Part shown: one piece after another, positions 1-6,141 of the stretch | How positions within the stretch are numbered: the first letter of the stretch is position 1 | Layout of the letters: every line of letters begins with the position of its first letter | DNA from: RUG754 sp045545455 | GTDB taxonomy: Bacteria > Bacillota > Clostridia > Peptostreptococcales > Anaerovoracaceae | Assembly: GCA_045545455.1 (NCBI GenBank) | Contig: JAZQAY010000063.1 | Span: forward strand, 1-11,181 | Length of the DNA stretch: 11,181 nucleotides | Reading direction: 5' to 3' | Notes under the pieces: model-generated | What the model was told of the DNA's origin: nothing | Databases searched by the model: none | Seen by the model: only the letters and a program-made list of their open reading frames with translations | Made by a program: the position numbers and the translations under genes

Positions 1-1
1 G

Positions 2-1018
2 ACTCCCGGTGTGGATGCGGATCCCATCGGCCTCATGTCCCACATGGACACGTCCTCCGCGGTCTCCGGAGCCAACATCAAACCCAGGATCCTGAAATAC
101 GAGGGAGGGGACATACAGCTCAATCCCGAAGTTGCAATCAAGGTGGAGGATTTCCCCGACCTTGACCACTATCTGGGACACGAACTGATAGTGACCGACG
201 GCACTACGCTTCTGGGAGCTGACGACAAGGCCGGCATCGCAGAGATCGTAACAGCCGTGGAGTATCTCATCGCTCATCCCGAGGTAAAGCATGGCAGGAT
301 ATGCCTTTGCTTCAATCCTGAAGAGGAGACCGGCCGCGGCACTGAGCACATCGATACCGAAAAGTTCGGACCGAAATATGCCTACACTCTGGACGGCGAC
401 CGCCTGGGCGGCCTGGAGTACGAGTGCTTTAACGGCGCCGGAGTGAAGTTCAGGATAAAGGGCATCAACATCCATCCGGGTTCTGCCAAGAACAAGATGA
501 AGAATGCGGTCTTAATCGGAACTGAACTCGTCGGAATGTTCCCGGCCTGGGAAGCTCCTGCGCATACAGAAGGCTATGAAGGCTTCTATCACGTGATGGG
601 CTTCGAGGGCGACGAGTCGGGAGCTACGATCGGCATGATCGTCCGCGACCACGACAGATCCAAGTTCGAGGAGCGTAAGGATTATGTCCGCCGCGTGGTC
701 GACTACCTTAACGCCAAGTACGGCGAGGGCACGGTGGAACTCGAAATGAGCGACACCTACTACAACATGCGCGAACTGGTGGAACCCCACATGGAGATCG
801 TAGACAGGGCGATGGATGCTTTGAGATCTATCGGAGTGGAACCGGTGGTGAAGCCCATAAGAGGCGGCACGGACGGCGCAGGCCTGACGTATATGGGGAT
901 CCCCACGCCGAACCTTTGTACAGGCGGCCAGAACTTCCACGGAGTGCTTGAATTCTGCTCCATCGACGAGATGAAGAAGATGGTGGAAGTCATCGTGAAA
1001 CTGGTAACTGCTGAATAA
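2..1018 (+). CDS. pepT: Peptidase T (tripeptide aminopeptidase), 5' end cut by window edge
   Basis: Zinc aminopeptidase of the M20B family. It removes the N-terminal residue from tripeptides in the cytoplasm. The reading frame is open from base 2; the GTG at 11 is an internal Val codon, not a start. Counting that Val as residue 1, the metal and catalytic motifs appear in family order: SHMDTS (His11, Asp13), LLGADDKAG (Asp71/Asp72), NPEEETGRG (Glu104/Glu105), YTLDGD (Asp128), and TGGQNFHG near the C terminus (His310). These match His78, Asp140, Glu173/174, Asp196 and His379 of Salmonella PepT, so about 67 residues are missing upstream. The dimerisation (lid) region lies between Asp128 and His310. 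No terminator follows; the next gene has its own promoter. The assignment is firm, and the specificity is inferred from the family. Confidence 0.95.
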   Translation, partial: TPGVDADPIGLMSHMDTSSAVSGANIKPRILKYEGGDIQLNPEVAIKVEDFPDLDHYLGHELIVTDGTTLLGADDKAGIAEIVTAVEYLIAHPEVKHGRICLCFNPEEETGRGTEHIDTEKFGPKYAYTLDGDRLGGLEYECFNGAGVKFRIKGINIHPGSAKNKMKNAVLIGTELVGMFPAWEAPAHTEGYEGFYHVMGFEGDESGATIGMIVRDHDRSKFEERKDYVRRVVDYLNAKYGEGTVELEMSDTYYNMRELVEPHMEIVDRAMDALRSIGVEPVVKPIRGGTDGAGLTYMGIPTPNLCTGGQNFHGVLEFCSIDEMKKMVEVIVKLVTAE

Positions 1019-1040
1019 ATGCACCCAGATCCAAAACCAA

Positions 1041-1070
1041 TTGTGCATTCCCGATCGATAGTGGTATAAT
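1041..1070 (+). promoter_or_regulatory. Promoter of the 156-aa hypothetical gene
   Basis: A perfect TATAAT at 1065-1070 lies 18 bp after a weak -35, TTGTGC (1041-1046). A 7-bp inverted repeat, AATGCAC (1018-1024) and GTGCATT (1043-1049), brackets the region between pepT and the promoter, and its right arm overlaps the -35. With no T-run behind it, it looks more like a possible operator than a terminator. Confidence 0.55.
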
Positions 1071-1115
1071 ATATTCGGACAACAGTGCTTTGCTTCAACT
1101 AATGGGAGACAAAAA

Positions 1116-1586
1116 ATGGATAACAAGGTCGTAATAAATGAAATGAAGATTCTCTATCCGGAAGGTTTCCATGTTATGGATGCTTTGGAGAGAAGTGAAC
1201 TGAACCAGCTGGGAAATGATCCGTCAGAGATGCTCTTTGATCCTGACCGCCATATGACGGTCAGCATAGGTTGGAAAAGAATAGGGTTCGGCGCCAGGAT
1301 GAACAGCGTCAAGGACATAATGAAGAGCACCGAGGAAGTCATCTGCAAGGCCATGCAGCCATACGGATACAAGTTCATCGAGGACGCTTCGCTTGAAATA
1401 GACGGGGAGCCTGCACACTGCTTCAGCTATGAATATGTAGCAAAGGATACAGAAATGTGCGGAACAACAGTCGTCGTCAAGCACGCGAAATCCCTTTACA
1501 ACATTCACCTCTACACCAGAAGAGAACTGAAAGAAGCCAACATGGATGCGTGGAACGAACTCCTCGCTTCCACCAAATGGCTTTGA
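1116..1586 (+). CDS. Hypothetical protein, 156 aa, cytoplasmic
   Basis: I do not recognise this family. The start ATG is supported by GGGAG at 1104-1108, 7 nt upstream. The protein has no signal peptide and no membrane segment, so it should be cytoplasmic. It is mixed alpha/beta: an N-terminal strand and turn (ILYPEGFHV, 12-20), a strand (HMTVSIGWKRIGF, 46-58), a helix (SVKDIMKSTEEVICKAM), then an alternating-strand C-terminal half with FSYEYVAKD and LYNIHLYTRREL. That order, with a late LYxIHLYTR strand before a terminal helix and a Trp-Leu end, loosely recalls the PsbP/DcrB-like fold (DUF1795), but I see no diagnostic motif. It is transcribed alone, between its own promoter and a strong terminator. 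The reading frame is real judging by its RBS, promoter and terminator; the function is unknown. Confidence 0.8.
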   Translation: MDNKVVINEMKILYPEGFHVMDALERSELNQLGNDPSEMLFDPDRHMTVSIGWKRIGFGARMNSVKDIMKSTEEVICKAMQPYGYKFIEDASLEIDGEPAHCFSYEYVAKDTEMCGTTVVVKHAKSLYNIHLYTRRELKEANMDAWNELLASTKWL

Positions 1587-1603
1587 TAATGATCAGCATA
1601 CTT

Positions 1604-1635
1604 AAAGCCCCTGCTTGCCAGGGGCTTTTGGTTTT
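1604..1635 (+). terminator. Rho-independent terminator
   Basis: The perfect 10-bp stem AAAGCCCCTG (1604-1613) / CAGGGGCTTT (1619-1628) has a 5-nt loop. A T-rich tail follows. It begins 17 nt after the stop codon of the hypothetical gene. Confidence 0.9.
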
Positions 1636-1695
1636 ATCGGTGGAAAATGAATATTTACTGTATAAATGCTGCATGCTCTGCATGGGATTTTTTGT

Positions 1696-1732
1696 GGTGT
1701 CAATTATGGCGATTTCGGCGATTTTTGACATC
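1696..1732. repeat. Dyad copy 1: GGTGTCAA-N21-TTGACATC
   Basis: The left arm is GGTGTCAA (1696-1703). The right arm is TTGACATC (1725-1732), with one base different from copies 2 and 3. The interior carries a tandem duplication, GGCGATTT-C-GGCGATTT (1708-1724). The arm spacing is identical to the other two copies. Confidence 0.7.
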
Positions 1733-1798
1733 GCTTTCTCATGCAAAATACTGGATCCGGCGATTCGGACTGACGCCGGGCAGGGCGGGCAAAGGATG

Positions 1799-1834
1799 TT
1801 TTGTCGAATAAGGGGAGTATTTTGTCGAAAAAGG
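1799..1834 (+). promoter_or_regulatory. Tandem Spo0A-like (0A) boxes, 21 bp apart
   Basis: Two near-identical 15-mers, TTTTGTCGAATAAGG (1799-1813) and TTTTGTCGAAAAAGG (1820-1834), are direct repeats 21 bp apart, which is two helical turns. Each contains TGTCGAA, the core of the Spo0A binding site known from Bacillus and used in Clostridia. Placement on one face of the helix fits cooperative binding. The nearest downstream gene is the peroxidase operon, more than 300 bp away, so the target is unclear. Confidence 0.5.
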
Positions 1835-1884
1835 TATGAATGAGCGCATTAGAGCAAAAAACCTTCTATACATCCTATACATTT

Positions 1885-1921
1885 GGTGTCAAAATGATTG
1901 GGAAATCGGGAAATTGACACC
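1885..1921. repeat. Dyad copy 2: GGTGTCAA-N21-TTGACACC
   Basis: The perfect 8-bp inverted arms are at 1885-1892 and 1914-1921. The right half of the interior carries tandem GGGAAAT-C-GGGAAAT (1900-1914), echoing the duplicated interior of copy 1 with a different unit. Confidence 0.8.
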
Positions 1922-1934
1922 CGCGCCGAAAAGA

Positions 1935-1971
1935 GGTGTCAACATAGTCTTGAAATAAAAAAATTGACACC
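1935..1971. repeat. Dyad copy 3: GGTGTCAA-N21-TTGACACC
   Basis: The perfect 8-bp inverted arms are at 1935-1942 and 1964-1971, exactly 50 bp downstream of copy 2 at both arms. The interior is A-rich and unrelated to those of copies 1 and 2, so the conserved parts are the arms and their spacing. Confidence 0.8.
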
Positions 1972-2041
1972 ACTGGGCAGCGAAGCAGTGTCAGCAGCGG
2001 GTATTTTGCAAAAAAACCGGCACCGGATAATAAAAAATCTG

Positions 2042-2069
2042 TTGACAAATGCTGTATAACGAGTATAAT
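2042..2069 (+). promoter_or_regulatory. Strong sigma-A-type promoter of the peroxidase/ohrR operon
   Basis: A perfect -35 TTGACA (2042-2047) and a perfect -10 TATAAT (2064-2069) are separated by 16 bp. Transcription would start near 2076, inside the palindrome described next, leaving a G-poor leader of about 80 nt before the ATG at 2158. Confidence 0.85.
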
Positions 2070-2095
2070 TAAATTGAATTCAATCGAATTTAGTT
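2067..2095. promoter_or_regulatory. 29-bp imperfect palindrome over the -10 and start: probable OhrR operator
   Basis: Centred on 2081, 11 of 14 symmetric pairs match. The outer arms are TAAATT (2070-2075) and AATTTA (2087-2092). An overlapping perfect 12-bp palindrome, ATTGAATTCAAT, lies at 2073-2084. AT-rich inverted repeats of this size that cover a -10 are typical of MarR/OhrR operators (the Bacillus OhrR site is built on AATT-rich arms). The operon it controls encodes an OhrR homologue, so autoregulation is the natural reading. Binding is inferred, not shown. Confidence 0.6.
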
Positions 2096-2157
2096 AAATC
2101 GAAATCACAATCACAAACATAAATCAACAAGAAACAGACGACAACGGAGGTAAGATA

Positions 2158-2700
2158 ATGTCAATTTATCAGCACAGTGTTAAAGCAATGGACGGCAGCA
2201 TGGTATCACTCAAGGATTACGAAGGCAAGGTGCTTCTCATAGTAAATACAGCTACAGGCTGCGGATTCACGCCCCAGTACACGGACCTTCAGGCAATATA
2301 TGATGCAGACCACGACAAGGGTCTGGAGATCCTGGACTTCCCCTGCAACCAGTTTGCAAACCAGGCACCCGGAGAGGATGAGGAGATCCATACATTCTGC
2401 ACAGGAAGATTCGGTATCACTTTCCCTCAGTTCTCCAAGCTGGATGTAAACGGCGAAAACGCAGAACCGCTCTTTGTGGAGCTTGCAACAGCCAAGCCTT
2501 TTGAAGGTTTCGGCAAGGGACTCAAGGCCATGGCAATGAACAAGGTAGCCAAGGCAGTAGACAAGGAGCACGGCGATAAGGCATACATCAAGTGGAACTT
2601 CACCAAGTTCCTCATCGACAGAGAAGGAAACATCGTTAAGAGATTCGAACCCACTGCAGAAATGGAAGAGGTCAAGGCTGCAGTTGAGGAACTTCTTTAA
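2158..2700 (+). CDS. gpx: Thiol (Cys-type) glutathione peroxidase family protein
   Basis: Thioredoxin-fold peroxidase that reduces hydrogen peroxide and organic or lipid hydroperoxides. Cys35 in ATGCGFTPQY is the peroxidatic residue, a Cys rather than selenocysteine. Gln69 in FANQAPG and Trp146/Asn147 in KWNFTKFL complete the catalytic tetrad. Cys81 (HTFCTGRFGITFP), 46 residues after Cys35, sits where thioredoxin-dependent family members carry the resolving Cys, so the reductant is more likely thioredoxin than glutathione. At 180 residues it is slightly longer than the usual 160. The difference is an insertion around 112-140 (EGFGKGLKAMAMNKVAKAVD). The start has GGAGG at 2146-2150, 7 nt upstream. 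It is the first gene of the operon and lies 9 nt before ohrR, where organisms more often keep ohr. Confidence 0.93.
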   Translation: MSIYQHSVKAMDGSMVSLKDYEGKVLLIVNTATGCGFTPQYTDLQAIYDADHDKGLEILDFPCNQFANQAPGEDEEIHTFCTGRFGITFPQFSKLDVNGENAEPLFVELATAKPFEGFGKGLKAMAMNKVAKAVDKEHGDKAYIKWNFTKFLIDREGNIVKRFEPTAEMEEVKAAVEELL

Positions 2701-2709
2701 TAAGAAAAG

Positions 2710-3225
2710 ATGAAAGATACAGCAAATACCAACAATTCAAATATAACTCCATTTTGCCCGGCGGTAGGGGCAGAGCAGCCGGATCAGTCAGCCTTCTCAC
2801 CTGAAGATGCGCTGAAACTGGAATCCCAGCTCTGCTTCCCGCTGTACGCGGCAGCCCGTGAGGTGATAAAGAACTACAGGCCCCTTCTGGATGAACTGGA
2901 CCTCACCTACACCCAGTACATCGCCATGATGGTGATGTGGGAGGAGAAGGCTATAAGCGTCAAGGACATGGGAGCCAAGTTGTTTCTTGACAGCGGGACC
3001 CTTACTCCTGTTCTCAAGGCCCTTGAAAAGAAGGACTACGTGAGCCGCAGGAGATCTGAAGAGGACGAGCGGGTCCTCATCGTGGAGATCACCGAAAAGG
3101 GGCAGGCTCTTAAGGAACAGGCTCTGTCAGTGCCCGGAAGGATCGCAGGCTGTTTCAGCCTGGAACCGTCTGAAGCAATGGAACTCTACAGGATACTTTA
3201 CAAGATCCTGGGAAAAGAAATATAA
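2710..3225 (+). CDS. ohrR: OhrR-type organic-peroxide-sensing MarR repressor
   Basis: Winged-helix repressor whose reactive Cys is oxidised by organic hydroperoxides, releasing DNA. Aligning by eye to Bacillus subtilis OhrR, the sensing Cys15 is Cys42 (ESQLCFPLYAAAR), and its two hydrogen-bonding tyrosines, Tyr29 and Tyr40, are Tyr56 (IKNY) and Tyr67 (LTYTQY). The recognition region LDSGTLTPVLKALEKK (93-108) and the wing RRRSEEDERVLIVEIT (113-128) are almost unchanged. Cys148 (RIAGCFS) lies near the position of the resolving Cys of two-Cys Xanthomonas OhrR, so it may be a two-Cys sensor. The N terminus has about 27 extra residues of low complexity. There is no good ribosome binding site before the ATG at 2710, so translation is probably coupled to the peroxidase gene, whose stop is 9 nt upstream. 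Confidence 0.92.
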   Translation: MKDTANTNNSNITPFCPAVGAEQPDQSAFSPEDALKLESQLCFPLYAAAREVIKNYRPLLDELDLTYTQYIAMMVMWEEKAISVKDMGAKLFLDSGTLTPVLKALEKKDYVSRRRSEEDERVLIVEITEKGQALKEQALSVPGRIAGCFSLEPSEAMELYRILYKILGKEI

Positions 3226-3243
3226 TATCAGGAGATGAATGAA

Positions 3244-3654
3244 ATGAATGCAGCAGTAAGATACTTTACCAAAGGCGGAAATACGAAGAAGGTCGCCGAC
3301 GCGATCGCAGAGGCCATCGGAGCAGAGGCTAAATCCATCGACTGCCCTCTCGAAGAGAAGGTGGACGTACTTTTCCTCGGAAACTCTGTTTACGCCGCAA
3401 ACATGGACAAGGAAGTAAAGGACTTCGTTACGGAGAACAAGGACAAGATCGGTAAGCTTGTGAACGTCAGCACAGCAGCTCTCATCGAGAGCACATATGG
3501 AAGGATGTCCAAACTTTGCCAGGAACTGGGTATCGAGATCGACGAGCGCGAATTCCACTGCAAGGGAAGCTTCAAGTTCATGCATAAGGGAAGACCTGAC
3601 GAGCAGGATCTTGCTGATGCTAAAGCTTTTGCAAAAGAGATCGTTGTGGGATAA
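3244..3654 (+). CDS. Flavodoxin-like FMN protein, 136 aa
   Basis: Short-chain flavodoxin-fold protein, likely an electron carrier or FMN-dependent reductase in the cytoplasm. The first strand and phosphate loop are AVRYFTKGGNTKKVADAIAEA (residues 3-23). Gly-Asn-Thr fits FMN binding, though the loop TKGGNT differs from the classic T/S-x-T-G-N-T. VDVLFLGNSVYAANMDKEVKDFV (40-62) supplies the second strand and the isoalloxazine-side loop. The C-terminal CKGSFKFMHKGRPDEQDLADA (106-126) is the usual ending of this flavodoxin subfamily. I chose ATG 3244 over the in-frame ATG at 3235 because GGAG (3231-3234) abuts 3235 but lies 9 nt before 3244, and the protein then begins directly at the first strand. 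It is third in the peroxide operon and may feed electrons to peroxide repair. Confidence 0.85.
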   Translation: MNAAVRYFTKGGNTKKVADAIAEAIGAEAKSIDCPLEEKVDVLFLGNSVYAANMDKEVKDFVTENKDKIGKLVNVSTAALIESTYGRMSKLCQELGIEIDEREFHCKGSFKFMHKGRPDEQDLADAKAFAKEIVVG

Positions 3655-3678
3655 GAAACGATCCCGGGGAGAAGACCA

Positions 3679-4506
3679 TTGGATCAAAGAACTGATAATT
3701 ACATACTTCACATCGATGGGGAAAGGCAGTATCTGACTTTCCCCAAACTTGATTCTTACAAAGAACTCAGGCACGCTTTTACCACCAGGCACGGAGGTGT
3801 CAGCAGCGGCTGCGTTTCCACCTGGAATTTCGGGGAGAGAAAGTTCGATTCTGAAGATAACATCCGTAGGAATTTCGATATCCTGGCGGAGGTGCTGGGG
3901 ACGACCGCCGATAAGATGGTGCTCACATACCAGACCCACACCGTGAACATATTGAAGGTCACGAAAGAGGATGCCGGGCGGGGAGTTACCCGTGACTGGG
4001 GATACAGGGACGTGGACGGACTGGTGACAGACGAGAAGGATCTCACCATCGTCACGACCCACGCGGACTGCAACGCTGTATTCTTCTATGATCCCGTGAA
4101 GAAGGTCATCGGTCTGGCTCATTCCGGCTGGAGAGGGACTCTGGGAGGAATAAGCCGCGAGATGATCGATATCATGAAGAGGGAATACGGAACTGACCCC
4201 GGAGATGTCATCTGCGGTATCGGGCCATCGCTTTGCAAGAATTGCTTTGAGGTGGATGAGGACGTGGCTGAGGCCTTCAGGGATGCGGATCCGGACTATG
4301 CGGACTTTATCGAAAGAAGAGCGCCTAAATATCACATAGATCTCAAGGCGATCATAAAGCATGATCTGGTAAAGATGGGCGTAAAGGAGGAGAACGTTCT
4401 CGACATGGGGCTTTGCACCAAGTGCAACAAGGACGACTTCTTCTCGCACAGAGGCCACAAAGGTAAGCGCGGACTCATGGTGGCTGCCATGAGGCTCACG
4501 GAATAA
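3679..4506 (+). CDS. pgeF: PgeF/YfiH-like laccase-domain (purine nucleoside-active) protein
   Basis: Member of the YfiH/PgeF/LACC1 family, annotated variously as polyphenol oxidase, purine nucleoside phosphorylase/adenosine deaminase, or peptidoglycan editing factor. The metal-site motifs are intact: YQTHTVN (His87), THADCNAV (Cys131) and AHSGWRGTLGG (His148), followed by GIGPSLCKNCFEV (181-192) and YHIDL (218-222). The 275 residues match the family. The start is a TTG at 3679, chosen because GGGGAGAAG (3666-3674) sits at the right distance and no ATG gives the full N-terminal strand. It is the last gene of the peroxidase operon, 24 nt after the flavodoxin. Which of the family's reported activities it performs cannot be told from sequence. 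The cluster KNCFEV plus CTKCNK (246-251) gives a Cys-rich C-terminal half, as is common here. Confidence 0.9.
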   Translation: MDQRTDNYILHIDGERQYLTFPKLDSYKELRHAFTTRHGGVSSGCVSTWNFGERKFDSEDNIRRNFDILAEVLGTTADKMVLTYQTHTVNILKVTKEDAGRGVTRDWGYRDVDGLVTDEKDLTIVTTHADCNAVFFYDPVKKVIGLAHSGWRGTLGGISREMIDIMKREYGTDPGDVICGIGPSLCKNCFEVDEDVAEAFRDADPDYADFIERRAPKYHIDLKAIIKHDLVKMGVKEENVLDMGLCTKCNKDDFFSHRGHKGKRGLMVAAMRLTE

Positions 4507-4523
4507 ATTCCCTTTGTTTTCAC

Positions 4524-4597
4524 AAGTCGCCTGGGAGTTTACCCCGTGTAAAAGCCCGGATGATATGATGGACTCATCAAAGAAAAGGAGGCGACTT
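4524..4597 (+). promoter_or_regulatory. RBS-masking inverted repeat around an internal extended -10 promoter
   Basis: AAGTCGCCT (4524-4532) is the exact 9-nt reverse complement of AGGCGACTT (4589-4597), which covers the 3' end of the Shine-Dalgarno sequence GGAGG (4587-4591) and the spacer up to the start codon. Between them is an extended -10 promoter motif, TGATATGAT (TG at 4561-4562, TATGAT at 4564-4569), without a good -35. RNA reading through from the upstream operon would carry both arms and could hide the ribosome binding site. RNA starting near 4576 would lack the 5' arm. Confidence 0.5.
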
Positions 4598-5416
4598 ATG
4601 TACGGAGCGATTTTAGGAGATATGATAGGAAGACCCTATGAATTTCACAGGGCGGTAAAGGACAGAAATTTCGAACTGTTCAATAAAAGATCCGTTTTTT
4701 CAGATGATTCAGTAATGACCATCGCAGTGGCGGAAGCGCTGTTAAAGGTGACTGACGGACGCAGCAGGGCACTTGCGACGGAAGATCCTGAGACAGAGAA
4801 CAAGTTCAAGGATATACTCATAGACTCCCTTAAGAAGTGGGGCAGAAAGTATCCCGATGCAGGGTATGGAGGAAGGTTCATGGCCTGGCTCTTGTCCGAC
4901 AAGAGGGACCCGTATAACAGCTATGGAAACGGTTCAGCCATGAGAGTCTCAGCTGCAGGATATGTAGCAGACGATCTGGAGGCTACCATAAAGATTGCGG
5001 CATGGACAGCGGAAGTCACGCATAACCATCACGAGGGAGTGAAGGGTGCAGAGGCTGTGGCAGCCTGTATCTTCATGGCCAGGAAAGGCTGCACTAAAGA
5101 GGAGATCAGGGAATACATCGAAAAGGAATTCCGTTACGATCTCTCCAGGACGGTGGATCAGATAAAGCCAGGATATTCCTTTGACGTGAGCTGTCAGGGC
5201 TCTGTCCCCGAATCCATCATCTGCTTCCTGGAAGCGGACAGCTTCGAGAGCGCTGTAAGAAATGCCGTATATCTCGGGGGAGATACGGATACAATGGGAG
5301 CTATCGCGGGATCCATCGCAGAAGCATATTACGGAGTACCCGAGGAACTTAAGGAAGAGTGCAGAACGAGGATAACCCCTGAGATGCGCGAGGTACTCAC
5401 TGAATTCATGGGAGAA
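4598..5416 (+). CDS. ADP-ribosylglycohydrolase (DraG family)
   Basis: Binuclear-metal hydrolase that removes ADP-ribose from modified proteins or small molecules. Start: ATG at 4598 with GGAGG (4587-4591), giving a 272-273-residue protein that begins MYGAILGDMIGRPYEF, the classic family N terminus; the longer in-frame TTG start at 4514 lacks support. Metal motifs are FSDDSVMT (Ser35-Asp36-Asp37) and YLGGDTDTMGAIAG (Asp229, Asp231). The family segments GNGSAMRVS (111-119) and THNHHEGVKGAEAVA (141-155) are also present. Length and motif order are normal. No ADP-ribosyltransferase or dinitrogenase reductase gene is in the window, so the substrate is unknown. It has its own terminator. Family assignment is firm; the physiological target is open. 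The stop codon TAA directly follows GGAGAA and ends by 5419. Confidence 0.92.
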
Positions 5417-5424
5417 TAAAAACG

Positions 5425-5458
5425 ACCCGGAGCGTTATATATACGCCCCGGGTTTTTT
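5425..5458. terminator. Bidirectional terminator between convergent genes
   Basis: The stem is ACCCGG (5425-5430) with GCGT (5432-5435), paired to ACGC (5443-5446) and CCGGGT (5448-5453). There is one A-C mismatch and a 7-nt AT loop. TTTTTT (5453-5458) follows on the plus strand, and the complementary A-run before the stem gives T's on the minus strand, so it can end both the DraG gene and the Crp/Fnr gene. Confidence 0.88.
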
Positions 5459-5466
5459 AGTGAGGA

Positions 5467-6117
5467 TCAGCGGATAAGTCTGAAATGATTCTTATGGAAT
5501 TCGATGATACCCTCTTTTTGCATCCTGGAGAGTTCCTTGGACATGTTAGTGCGTTCCAGATTGAGGTAATCCGCCAGCTGCTGCCTGTTGAAGGGGATGG
5601 TGAACTCCGTGGAATGTTTTTTGAGAGATACTGAACTGAGATAGGAGAGAAGCCTCGCACGACAGCTTTTGGAAGAGGTGTGGAAACTCCTTCCGGAGAG
5701 GTTCAGATTCTTATGAAGAGAGATCATCAATATGTTTTTAATGAGTTTCCCGTTCCAGGAATCTGAAGAGGAGCCGTTCAGGATCCCTCCGGCATCCATA
5801 AACAGTATCTCCGAATCCTCGTTTGCAGTAACATCCACAAGCATAACTTCATCAGGAAGGAGAGCGTAGGTCTCTGCAAAAAACTGTCCTGCGCCGACGT
5901 GGTTCAGGATGGTGCGGTTTCCCCATACGTCGTTGGTCTCTATGGTCACGCTTCCTGAAAGGACCATACCCATCAGGTCAGTCGTCTCGCCTGCGTGCAT
6001 TATTACAGTATTCTTTTTAAATGTCTTTTCACGGGCATGAAGTGATGAAAGGCATTTTTCCTTTTCATCTTCCGTCATGCCTCTGAAGAGAACGCTGTCG
6101 CTTATGATTTTTCTCAT
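5467..6117 (-). CDS. Crp/Fnr-family transcriptional regulator
   Basis: 216-residue regulator with an N-terminal cyclic-nucleotide-binding-like beta barrel (about 8-108; landmarks NTVIMHAGETTDLMGMVLSG and GAGQFFAETYALL), a dimerisation helix (about 122-145), and a C-terminal winged helix. The helix-turn-helix is PFNRQQLADYLNLERTNMSKE (175-195), with SRMQKEGIIEF following. There is no N-terminal Cys cluster as in Fnr, and the cAMP phosphate-binding Arg-Ser/Thr pair of Crp is not evident after GAGQFFAET, so the ligand is neither an Fe-S cluster of the Fnr type nor clearly cAMP. I chose ATG at 6117 over an upstream in-frame GTG at 6159, because the latter adds 14 basic residues encoded within the control palindrome. 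It diverges from an Fe-S protein gene, which it probably regulates. Confidence 0.9.
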   Translation of the reverse strand: MRKIISDSVLFRGMTEDEKEKCLSSLHAREKTFKKNTVIMHAGETTDLMGMVLSGSVTIETNDVWGNRTILNHVGAGQFFAETYALLPDEVMLVDVTANEDSEILFMDAGGILNGSSSDSWNGKLIKNILMISLHKNLNLSGRSFHTSSKSCRARLLSYLSSVSLKKHSTEFTIPFNRQQLADYLNLERTNMSKELSRMQKEGIIEFHKNHFRLIR

Positions 6118-6141
6118 TTTTTTAAACTTTCTTTCAAAAAT

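Larger units (their letters stand above)
1641..2041. other. Gene-free regulatory gap with dyads and Spo0A-like boxes
   Basis: I see no credible gene in this stretch on either strand. It contains a GC-rich hairpin (CCGGCG 1757-1762 / CGCCGG 1774-1779), the paired Spo0A-like boxes and the three GGTGTCAA dyads listed separately, and a short inverted repeat CACTG (1971-1975) / CAGTG (1986-1990) directly abutting the last dyad. A 40-codon open frame (1836-1958) lacks a usable ribosome binding site and runs through the dyads. Confidence 0.6.

Noticed and set aside
1018..1049. AATGCAC/GTGCATT hairpin as a pepT terminator
   Set aside because: The stem is 7 bp with an 18-nt loop and no T-run after it, and its right arm overlaps the next promoter.
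1836..1958. A 40-codon open frame starting after the second Spo0A-like box
   Set aside because: There is no Shine-Dalgarno sequence at a usable distance, and it runs through two of the dyads. Composition is not protein-like at its C-terminal half.
1885..1971. CRISPR array (50-bp repeat period)
   Set aside because: Only 8-bp arms repeat, with two regular units and no 25-40-bp direct repeat. No cas genes are nearby.
3127..4458. A 443-codon open frame on the minus strand
   Set aside because: It is antisense to three well-supported genes (end of ohrR, flavodoxin, pgeF) and has no recognisable domain. Its length follows from the codon pattern of the plus-strand genes.
4514..4597. Longer N terminus for the ADP-ribosylglycohydrolase from a TTG at 4514
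   Set aside because: The family N terminus MYGAILGDMIG begins at ATG 4598, which has a perfect GGAGG. The extra 28 residues overlap the promoter and the masking repeat.
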